Assembly (NCBI GenBank): GCA_951813545.1
Contig: OX638352.1
Span: forward strand, 310,001-374,000
DNA from: an uncultured Poribacteria bacterium
Lineage (GTDB): Bacteria; Poribacteria; WGA-4E; WGA-3G
Direction of reading: 5' to 3'
Length of the DNA stretch: 64,000 bases
The position numbers and the translations under genes were made by a program. Positions 33,713 to 40,726 of the stretch are shown here, piece after piece (the stretch's first letter is position 1; each line of letters opens with the position of its first letter). The notes below the pieces were generated by a model. That model saw nothing but the letters and a program-made list of their open reading frames with translations. It did no database searches and was not told where the DNA came from.

Positions 33713-34765
33713 TTAGAGCGGAAACGTGATGCGCCGTCCCTCTTGTGCAGAGCGATATGCCCCCAAAATCATCTCCACTGAAACCCGTCCATCTTCCACT
33801 GAAACATCCGGTTCTGTCCCGTTCTTCAAGCAGTCAATAAACGGACGTGGCACACCGCCAATCCGTTCCCCGTGGCCATCCGGAATTGGGATACCCAAGT
33901 CCTTCCATGAGGGTTCGTCTCGTGTATACAACTTAAGCGCGACAGCATCTGCAGGACGCGGGATATTACATGAAGGCGCATCGCCATAGTTCTGAATTGC
34001 CACACCTTCATCGCCATAGATTTCAGTCGTATTCTCACCGGCGAGTGTCACAGACGTATTCAGCAGAATCGCCATCTCTCCACCTGCAAATCGATAGACA
34101 GCCAACCCGGTGTCATCAGGCGCGACATCGGTCAAAATATTATCAATCTCGGCAATAACACTCCTCGGTTTACCGAGCATCCAGTGGATAAAATCGGTTG
34201 CGTGAGAGGCATCGTCCATGAACATCCCCATGTTCTTCTCTGGATCAATGTGCCAACGGCTGGGTCCCGTCACAAAGGCTTCGCTAAACAGGGCATTGAT
34301 GCAGTGCCGACGGCGTAGCACCCCGATTTTACCCAGAACACCACTGTTTATCAGTTCTTTCATGGCGATGTTTGCTGGGTCGCGCCGCATCTGATAACCC
34401 ATCATAAATTTCACGCCTGTTTTCTCGACAACCTCAGCAATCCGATCGCAATCTTCTAACGTGAGTGCCATCGGTTTTTGGCAAAGGATATGTTTCCCTT
34501 CCGATGCTGCTGCAGCGACCATCTCCGCGTGCCGATTCGTCTCACACGTCACGATAACGGCGTAAATCCCCGGATGGTTGATAACATCTTCAAGATGGGG
34601 TGAGTAATTCATGCCGTATTGCGTTGCAGCGGCTTCTCCACGTTCAGCGTTATCGTCCCAACACGCAACGAGTTCAACATCGTCAAACGTTTGCATCTGG
34701 CTGCAGTAAGCGTTGGCGTGTCCGTGTGCGAAACTTATGATACCGATACCAATTTTTGTTTTCAT
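33713..34765 (-). CDS. Gfo/Idh/MocA-family oxidoreductase
   Basis: A 350-residue NAD(P)-dependent oxidoreductase. IGIGIISFAHGHANAY begins the Rossmann fold with a nonstandard glycine pattern (FAHGHA in place of GxGxxG). CQKPMALTLEDCDRIAE (about 94-110) carries the conserved Lys of the family's EKP-type motif. DDASHATDFIHWMLGKP holds the active-site His/Asp region. It follows the PIN gene by three bases on the same strand, so it may be read through from the toxin-antitoxin operon. Substrate unknown. Confidence 0.9.
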   Translation of the reverse strand: MKTKIGIGIISFAHGHANAYCSQMQTFDDVELVACWDDNAERGEAAATQYGMNYSPHLEDVINHPGIYAVIVTCETNRHAEMVAAAASEGKHILCQKPMALTLEDCDRIAEVVEKTGVKFMMGYQMRRDPANIAMKELINSGVLGKIGVLRRRHCINALFSEAFVTGPSRWHIDPEKNMGMFMDDASHATDFIHWMLGKPRSVIAEIDNILTDVAPDDTGLAVYRFAGGEMAILLNTSVTLAGENTTEIYGDEGVAIQNYGDAPSCNIPRPADAVALKLYTRDEPSWKDLGIPIPDGHGERIGGVPRPFIDCLKNGTEPDVSVEDGRVSVEMILGAYRSAQEGRRITFPL

Positions 34766-34768
34766 ATA

Positions 34769-35266
34769 TTAAGCTATCCAATCTGTGAGTGTTTGTTGTG
34801 AATCTACTTCTGGGTTAAATACCTGTAATCCCTCAGCGCGAGCAGCCCTGAGAAGCCGCTGATCTGATGCGACGAGTACCAACGTATTTCCCGTGTCGCG
34901 AAGTTCTGTCGCGATGTTTAATGCGGAGCGTAAAACCAATGCGTCAACACTGTTGAGAGAATGGGTTTCAATCAAATCCATTGAGTTCCAAACAAGCGGA
35001 TCTGGGACCGAAATTGTTTTGAAGTCCGATTGATTGTCAATTACTTCATAATCAAGGTTAATCCCCGTCTGAGAAAAATCGTGACTCGTGATTCGCCCAT
35101 CATTTTTCTTCCTGACGCAAACCCAAAACAGTTCAACGACACCTATAACCAAACACATCATGCGGTTCAACGCAACATTGTTGAATAAGAAATTGATCTT
35201 ATCACTACCGATCTCTTGGGTATATCTTTTCACAAGGGCACTGGCAGCAAAAAAGAAATAGTACAT
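34769..35266 (-). CDS. PIN-domain protein, probable toxin with first catalytic Asp replaced
   Basis: A 165-residue PIN domain of the VapC-like type. The opening reads YFFFAASALVKRY, where the family has FDASALVKRY: the metal-binding Asp is Ala7 (GCT instead of GAT, one base change). The other acids look intact: Glu in GVVELFW, Asp in NSVDALVLRSA and Asp in VASDQRLLRAARAEG. Loss of the first Asp should abolish RNase activity, leaving an antitoxin-binding shell. It starts two bases after the stop of the preceding small gene, as in toxin-antitoxin operons. If the DNA is correct it is probably an inactivated toxin. Confidence 0.8.
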   Translation of the reverse strand: MYYFFFAASALVKRYTQEIGSDKINFLFNNVALNRMMCLVIGVVELFWVCVRKKNDGRITSHDFSQTGINLDYEVIDNQSDFKTISVPDPLVWNSMDLIETHSLNSVDALVLRSALNIATELRDTGNTLVLVASDQRLLRAARAEGLQVFNPEVDSQQTLTDWIA

Positions 35267-35268
35267 AC

Positions 35269-35595
35269 CTACTTCTCGCGTTCCTCAATAATAGCACGGC
35301 TAAACTCATTATCTTCAGCACAAATGCCTTGCTGTGCCATGCGTGCTTGCAGTTCTTCGGCAGGAATTGGTTCGCCGGAAATCCCCATTTTCTCAAACAT
35401 TTTATGGACAATTTTGGCATTTTGCTTTTTGTTTCGTCCGTAATATGCCATCACCTCTTCACCTGTTTTGAAATCCTTCAGAGGGTTTGACACTAACACA
35501 TCAACAAGTGAAGAAAGTTGGAGGTTTACTTCTGCAACCGCCTGCTCCAAACGATCTAAGCGTTGAATAAAAACTTCAAGCGTTTCCTTTTCCAT
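35269..35595 (-). CDS. Antitoxin-like protein paired with the PIN gene (copy B)
   Basis: A 108-residue acidic protein. The ATG at 35595 follows AAAGGAGGT; the longer frame from 35661 overlaps the neighbour. It begins MEKETLEVFIQRLDRLE, a predicted coiled coil, and ends AEDNEFSRAIIEERE, both shared with copy A (35609-35956); the middle differs (NPLKDFKTGEEVMAYYGR). Position immediately before the PIN gene is that of an antitoxin. The C-terminal shared segment may be the part that contacts the toxin (inference). Family not named. Confidence 0.7.
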   Translation of the reverse strand: MEKETLEVFIQRLDRLEQAVAEVNLQLSSLVDVLVSNPLKDFKTGEEVMAYYGRNKKQNAKIVHKMFEKMGISGEPIPAEELQARMAQQGICAEDNEFSRAIIEEREK

Positions 35596-35608
35596 TGTAA
35601 GACCTCCT

Positions 35609-35956
35609 TTATATTTCCCGTTCTTCAATAATTGCGCGGCTAAATTCGTTATCCTCAGCACGGATACCGCTTTGTCTCATACTTTCATGAAGTTCTTCAA
35701 TAGAACCGGGATCAAAATCAGGCGGAATCCCCATTTTTTCAAATAGTCTGTCCAAGATTTCCTCAGTAATATGAGCATCTTGCTTATTATTTTTCAGTGC
35801 CTCAGCTCCCCTCATCTTCGCTCTTGCCTCGGGATCTGTTGGAACATCTGGCCCCAGCTTCTCAACAAGCCAAGAAAGTTGCTCATTCACCTCTGTAATC
35901 ATCTTCTCTAACCGATCTAATCGTTGGGTAATAGTTTCGAGTGTCTCTTTTTCCAT
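35609..35956 (-). CDS. Antitoxin-like protein (copy A, paralogue of the next gene)
   Basis: A 115-residue acidic protein, MEKETLETITQRLDRLEKMI at the start and AEDNEFSRAIIEEREI at the end, both matching copy B. The middle (LGPDVPTDPEARAKMRGAEA) is unrelated in detail but the MFEKMGI/LFEKMGI segment is shared. SD AAAGGAG precedes the ATG. First gene of a three-gene minus-strand operon A-B-PIN, formed by tandem duplication of the antitoxin-like gene. Confidence 0.7.
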   Translation of the reverse strand: MEKETLETITQRLDRLEKMITEVNEQLSWLVEKLGPDVPTDPEARAKMRGAEALKNNKQDAHITEEILDRLFEKMGIPPDFDPGSIEELHESMRQSGIRAEDNEFSRAIIEEREI

Positions 35957-36050
35957 CGTAAAACTCCTTTATTTTTTATTTTTCTTTGCCTTTATGTAGA
36001 ACACCACAAAAGTTACCGAATGTCACATCAATCCGTCGAAACTAAGTAGG

Positions 36051-37679
36051 TCACTTCTCCAAAACAATCCGAACCTCTGTATCCATGCCGTGCTCACCAA
36101 AATTTACTTCAGCAGAAATTGGACCGAGGGATTCCAACGGAAACAGGTTCTTTGTGATATGCTGCGTCACTGTTGCGTCTAATTCCTGCCCTGAAAGCGC
36201 GGCAAGTGTTGTTGCGACAGGGAGGAAGCGTTTCAATTCTGGCACAAGCAGATCTGGCTGAATGAATGCCTGAATACCATTGGTATCTGCGTTGAATGTT
36301 AGGTCGTTCAAAGCGGGTGTGTTACCCATAGTCGTATCAATCACAGATTTTAACCCAGCAAGCGTTGTGCTGAAAACAAAATAATCATCGACGATTGTAT
36401 ATCCGCCTGTAATTGCTAATAGAAAATTGAGGCGGATTTGCACCGGTTGCAGTGCGATACCTTTGTAATCTTGCGCTTCAAGGAATTCAAGCGGTTTACC
36501 TACAACAGAGATCTTTCCGTCCCTCACGATTCCCAAAACAGCGTTTAATGCGCCGGGAGCTTTGGCATGCGCAGCGAAAATCAATGAAGGCATTACTGAT
36601 ACTTGACTGGCTTCAGGTGCAATTAACAGGACGGTTAAGTCGGTGCCCAAAACTTGGGAAAGATCTACATCACCAAAGAGTTCCTTCATCTGATTTGGAA
36701 CGGGAAGTGTAGCAGCAAAGGCAGTTCGCTCTGGAAAACTAAGGAATGGTTTAACGTCTTTCCTAGCTGGGACGAAGCGAGGATCAGTGTCCATCACCTT
36801 GCGGAACCGATGCTGTGAAACAATCACTCCGTCTTCATATCGATTGCTTAACGTCCAAAAACCCGAATCTCCAAACAGTCCCAAGATTTGTTTAACGAGG
36901 ATAGGGGACCCTACACCATCCAATAACCGAGCAAGCTGCTGCACATCTACATATCCGGTACTTTTGTCCTGCCGATAGTCGTTCTGTATCTCCGTTGCCA
37001 TCGGGTGCTCGGTGAGAAATCCATGTTTTTTCTCCATGGTTTTCGCGTCAGAAAGTCCGGTATAGGTGTCAAGTGTCTCCACCAACAACAGTGGATCGAG
37101 GCTTAATATGCCAATTTTTCCGATGAAGGTATAACTAAAATTGCGAGGGTATCCTATAATGGTATTAATCGTGAATTCACCGTAATCGGATTGGAGACGT
37201 TCATATTTTGGGTTGATTGCATCCGTCGCCGTAATCGCCTCAATGCTCAGTTTCTCCTTCCCGCCCATTGCAGTAATGAGCAGAAACGTGAACTCACCCT
37301 CACGCTGGTAAATGGCGAGAATGGTTTCCTCCCCAAAATAGCCGGTGATCGTTTTAAGATCAAGTTCAGCCCCCATCTCGTATTCCCACAGCTGCTTCTG
37401 ATAGACAAGCTCTTTCCACCATCGCTGTTTCGCGATTTCAGCAAGAAGCGGCATTTTAGCGGTCTGTTTTCCCAACTCACTACGATTGAAAGTATCTACC
37501 AAACCTTTCAACTCCTTGAGCGTTAGATAGCAGATTGGAGATTTTGGGAGTAGTGTGATAAGATGCTGTTCCGGTTCCCACAACGACTGCTGGGTATAGA
37601 TAACAGATAGCAAAATGATAACCCCAATAAGGATGATTAGACTGATGAGAATGATTTTTTTGGATTTACTCAGAGACAT
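36051..37679 (-). CDS. Membrane-anchored DUF3352-like protein
   Basis: A 542-residue protein with one N-terminal anchor (KIILISLIILIGVIILLSVIY, residues 8-28) and a large extracytoplasmic part. It resembles DUF3352-type proteins, with LLPKSPICYLTLKELKGLVD near the start and repeated alternating strand-rich segments (LAIYQREGEFTFLLITAMG; TFIGKIGILSLDPLLLVETL). No enzyme motif is recognised. It stands alone on the minus strand behind the toxin-antitoxin operon. Function unknown; the family is often described as containing beta-sheet repeats in the periplasm. Confidence 0.65.
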   Translation of the reverse strand: MSLSKSKKIILISLIILIGVIILLSVIYTQQSLWEPEQHLITLLPKSPICYLTLKELKGLVDTFNRSELGKQTAKMPLLAEIAKQRWWKELVYQKQLWEYEMGAELDLKTITGYFGEETILAIYQREGEFTFLLITAMGGKEKLSIEAITATDAINPKYERLQSDYGEFTINTIIGYPRNFSYTFIGKIGILSLDPLLLVETLDTYTGLSDAKTMEKKHGFLTEHPMATEIQNDYRQDKSTGYVDVQQLARLLDGVGSPILVKQILGLFGDSGFWTLSNRYEDGVIVSQHRFRKVMDTDPRFVPARKDVKPFLSFPERTAFAATLPVPNQMKELFGDVDLSQVLGTDLTVLLIAPEASQVSVMPSLIFAAHAKAPGALNAVLGIVRDGKISVVGKPLEFLEAQDYKGIALQPVQIRLNFLLAITGGYTIVDDYFVFSTTLAGLKSVIDTTMGNTPALNDLTFNADTNGIQAFIQPDLLVPELKRFLPVATTLAALSGQELDATVTQHITKNLFPLESLGPISAEVNFGEHGMDTEVRIVLEK

Positions 37680-37854
37680 CGGCTTTTGCGACCTTTATCA
37701 TGATACGGAGATTTTCGTCAACAGCAAATTATGCCAAACAGAATAAAAAATCCGTGTTAGCGATTTCAGTTGCAGCTTCATCTTTACGTTTATCGGATTA
37801 TATCACATTTCGTCCTCAGTAAGCAACTTAATTGGCAACAAACGCCAGAGCCAT

Positions 37855-38021
37855 TCAGTTTTCGGTTTTTTACCCATTTTGGTTGGAAAGTCGGGAATCG
37901 GAGTTCCCTCCTACAAGAGAACTGAATACCGCTGCCACAAACCCAGCACACTTACAGAGCACATCTATAATTTGTCTAACAGCAAATACCAAAAATGGGT
38001 TGTCTGAAACCGAAAAACAGT
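37855..38021. mobile_element. MITE-like repeat with ~30-bp imperfect terminal inverted repeats
   Basis: Left arm TCAGTTTTCGGTTTTTTACC then CATTTTGGT (to 37883); right arm ACCAAAAATGGGTTGTCTGA then AACCGAAAAACAGTG (37987-38021) is its imperfect complement. The interior carries one GTAGGAG-family palindrome (37890-37915) and no frame. The right arm overlaps the probable promoter of the DUF6785 gene, so this element may supply it. It occupies about half of the 373-bp gap 37680-38052; the rest (37680-37854) shows nothing recognisable. Confidence 0.65.
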
Positions 38022-38027
38022 GTAAAA
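37999..38027 (+). promoter_or_regulatory. Promoter at the edge of the repeat, reading into the DUF6785 gene
   Basis: TTGTCT (37999-38004), 17-bp spacer, TAAAAT (38022-38027), 25 bp before the GTG at 38053. The -35 hexamer lies inside the repeat's right terminal arm. Confidence 0.45.
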
Positions 38028-38052
38028 TAGTAACGTTATTTCTTGAAAGAGG

Positions 38053-39939
38053 GTGAACAACGTTCCGACCAAAGATCTCAAAATTCGGCCATTCACTATT
38101 TTCCTTATCTGCGTGTTAGTACCTGCTAACTGTTGGTGGGTGTCTGCCTCTATTATGCGTGGCGGCGGGAGTCCAACGCAGGTTTCGCTTTTCTACAATG
38201 CCGTTATCACCATTTTAATCCTATTAGGTATCGGGCTTCTCTTGCGTCGGCTGCATCACGCGCTCGTGTTCAACCGCGCTGAATTGCTTGTTATCTACAC
38301 CTGCATTTCAGTAGGGGCGGGTCTTGCAGGCGTTGACCGATTCCTTGTGCTCATGCCGATTATTGGGCACGCGCACTGGTTTGCGACCCCGGAAAACGAT
38401 TGGGTGAACCTTTTTCACCTGCACATCCCCAATTGGTTAGCAGTCAGTAATAAGCGAGCACTTGAAGCGTATTATAACGGGTTCGCGAGTATCTACGAAC
38501 CGCGTTATCTAACAGCATGGCTATCCCCTATCCTTTGGTGGTCGCTCTTCATTGTAGCCATCCACCTTGTGATGCTCTGCCTCAGCCTCATCTTTCGGAA
38601 GCAGTGGGTTGAATCGGAACGGCTCAGTTACCCCATCATCCAACTGCCGTTCGAGATGACGACGCGCAGCCGTAGTTTCTTCCGCTCACCGTGGATGTGG
38701 CTTGGGCTTTCGATTGGTGTCACAATTGACATTATCAACGGACTGAACTTCCTGTTTCCTGCCGTGCCAAGCCTTGGTGGAAAATTGTATGATTTGCGTA
38801 AGATTTTCACAGAACGTCCGTGGAGTGGTATCGGTTGGAGTCCACTTGGTGTCTTTCCGTTCGGTGTTGGGCTTTCGTTCTTTATACCGTTGGATCTCTC
38901 CTTCTCCTGTTGGGCATTCTGGTTGATATGGCGAGCAGAACGTCTGTTAGGTGTTATTGCGGGGTGGCGCGGACTGCCGCGCTTCCCTTACGAAGCAGAG
39001 CAATCGCACGGGGCATACTTAGGGCTTTGTGTCGTTGCTATCTGGATGAGTAGACGCTACCTAAAAGGGATTGCCCGCCAACTCTTATCTCCAAAATCGG
39101 ACGAACCGATTTCATATCGCCTGATTGTTCTCGGCCTCCTTGGTGGTGCTACGTTCATCGTCGGATTTTGTCTGAAGATGGGCATGAGTTTTTGGATAAT
39201 CATCGTCTATTTCGGTATCTGGTTCGCAATTGCAATGGCGATTACGCGTCTGCGTGCGGAACTCGGTTCGCCGGTGCACGATTTGCATTTCATTGGACCT
39301 GATGAAATGTTACCGAGATTGTTAGGCATTCGCCGATTGGGTTCAGTGAACTTAACGGGGTTCGCCTATCTTTACTGTCTGAACCGTGCACACCGTTCGC
39401 ACGCTATGCCCCATCAACTTGAAGGCTTTAAACTGGCTGAAGGTGCCAACATCCCATTGCGAAAGTTTGCAGTCCTCATGATGTTGGCTTCTGCCTTGGG
39501 CGCGCTCGGTTCGTTTTGGGCATATTTGTCGATGTACTACGCGGAAGGCGGCTTTGCCGGATTCGGACGAGAATCTTTTAATCGGTTGGAGACATGGTTA
39601 ACCTACACAGCACCACCCGACGTGCCAGCAATCGGTTTCGCATCGTTTGGATTCGTCCTGACGTTACTCCTCGCTGCAATGCGGATGCGATTCATCTGGT
39701 GGAATCTACACCCTGTCGGCTATGCTATCTCCGGGAGCTGGGCTATTAACCCGATGGTAGGTTCAATCTTTGTCGGATGGCTGCTCAAGTGGCTCGTGTT
39801 GAAATACGGCGGTCTCCGCTTGCATCGGAAAGCGATCCCATTCTTCCTCGGCATTGTGCTTGGTGAGTTCGTGATTGGTTCGTTCTGGAGCCTCCTCGCG
39901 GTCATACTTGATAAACCGATGTATCGCTTCCTCTTTTAA
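38053..39939 (+). CDS. DUF6785-family polytopic membrane protein (paralogue 1)
   Basis: A 628-residue integral membrane protein with about 12-14 hydrophobic segments. Characteristic features shared with the paralogue at 49178-51190 are HWFATPENDW (about 113-122), FRKQWVESERLSYPIIQLP (about 181-199), VHDLHFIGPDEMLPRL-type loops and the late WWNLHPVGYAISGSW/GWLLKWLVLKYGG. These fit the DUF6784/DUF6785 families, common in Planctomycetes, Poribacteria and similar bacteria; function is unknown and a transport role is only presumed. Starts at GTG directly after GAGG. Its promoter may come from a MITE-like repeat. Confidence 0.85.
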   Translation: MNNVPTKDLKIRPFTIFLICVLVPANCWWVSASIMRGGGSPTQVSLFYNAVITILILLGIGLLLRRLHHALVFNRAELLVIYTCISVGAGLAGVDRFLVLMPIIGHAHWFATPENDWVNLFHLHIPNWLAVSNKRALEAYYNGFASIYEPRYLTAWLSPILWWSLFIVAIHLVMLCLSLIFRKQWVESERLSYPIIQLPFEMTTRSRSFFRSPWMWLGLSIGVTIDIINGLNFLFPAVPSLGGKLYDLRKIFTERPWSGIGWSPLGVFPFGVGLSFFIPLDLSFSCWAFWLIWRAERLLGVIAGWRGLPRFPYEAEQSHGAYLGLCVVAIWMSRRYLKGIARQLLSPKSDEPISYRLIVLGLLGGATFIVGFCLKMGMSFWIIIVYFGIWFAIAMAITRLRAELGSPVHDLHFIGPDEMLPRLLGIRRLGSVNLTGFAYLYCLNRAHRSHAMPHQLEGFKLAEGANIPLRKFAVLMMLASALGALGSFWAYLSMYYAEGGFAGFGRESFNRLETWLTYTAPPDVPAIGFASFGFVLTLLLAAMRMRFIWWNLHPVGYAISGSWAINPMVGSIFVGWLLKWLVLKYGGLRLHRKAIPFFLGIVLGEFVIGSFWSLLAVILDKPMYRFLF

Positions 39940-39970
39940 GCCAACAACGGGCACGACGCATAAAAAGGCG

Positions 39971-39998
39971 TTACTATTTTTTCTATTTATGGTATAAT
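39971..39998 (+). promoter_or_regulatory. Promoter for the endonuclease III gene
   Basis: TTACTA (39971-39976), 16-bp spacer, consensus TATAAT (39993-39998). The start codon is only 12 bp after the -10 box, so the mRNA would have almost no 5' leader. Confidence 0.65.
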
Positions 39999-40010
39999 GT
40001 TAAAAACGCA

Positions 40011-40697
40011 ATGCCTTGGAAAAAACAATTGGAATTACAGCAGAAAGCGGAAATTATATCAGACGCACTTGAGGTGTTATTCGGTGTGCCGACTCGCGAC
40101 GGGACAGAAGACGTATTAGAAAGTCTCATCCTAACGATCCTGTCGCAAAACACAACAGATGTTAGCCGTGATAAGGGTTACGCTCGACTGAAAGAACGCT
40201 TTCCGACATGGGAGGATGTGCTGCACGCCGATGTTAAGGCGATAGAGGCAGCGATAAGGATCGTCGGATTGGGAGAACAGAAAAGTCATACTATCAAAAA
40301 CTTCCTCACTTGGCTCCAAGCTGAACATGGCGAACTCTCATTGGAATTCATACACGATATGGAAACGGAGGAAGCATTAGAATTCCTGTGTCAACACAAA
40401 GGCATCGGTATCAAAACTGCATCCGTTACGCTCTCCTTCGCGTGCGGTCGAGAGGTCTTCCCAGTTGATACACACATCCTGCGAATTTCCAAACGCCTCG
40501 GACTGATTCCGCCGAATTGCAGTGCGGAGAAGGCACATCAACTGTTACCGCCGATTGTGCCGGAAGGTAAGGCGTATCCGTTCCATATAAACCTGATTTA
40601 CTTTGGTAGACAAATTTGTAATGCCCGAAAACCGTTATGCGAACGGTGTCCATTGACACAGCACTGCCTCTACTTTAGAGATAACTTGCAGGCTTAG
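40011..40697 (+). CDS. nth: Endonuclease III-like DNA glycosylase/AP lyase
   Basis: A 228-residue HhH-GPD DNA glycosylase for oxidised pyrimidines. TILSQNTTD opens the helical core; the helix-hairpin-helix is CQHKGIGIKTASV with catalytic Lys135, and Asp153 lies in FPVDTHILRIS. The [4Fe-4S] cluster ligands C203-x6-C210-x2-C213-x5-C219 are all present. Length fits Nth. The ATG has no SD and lies 12 bp from a perfect -10 box, suggesting leaderless translation. The symbol follows motif assignment; a paralogue of nth is possible. Confidence 0.92.
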   Translation: MPWKKQLELQQKAEIISDALEVLFGVPTRDGTEDVLESLILTILSQNTTDVSRDKGYARLKERFPTWEDVLHADVKAIEAAIRIVGLGEQKSHTIKNFLTWLQAEHGELSLEFIHDMETEEALEFLCQHKGIGIKTASVTLSFACGREVFPVDTHILRISKRLGLIPPNCSAEKAHQLLPPIVPEGKAYPFHINLIYFGRQICNARKPLCERCPLTQHCLYFRDNLQA

Positions 40698-40726
40698 GGA
40701 GTGCTTCCCTGTATCGGAGGGAAAAT

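Noticed and set aside
34769..35266. Annotating the PIN protein as an active RNase toxin
   Set aside because: The first catalytic aspartate is replaced by alanine, so activity cannot be assumed.
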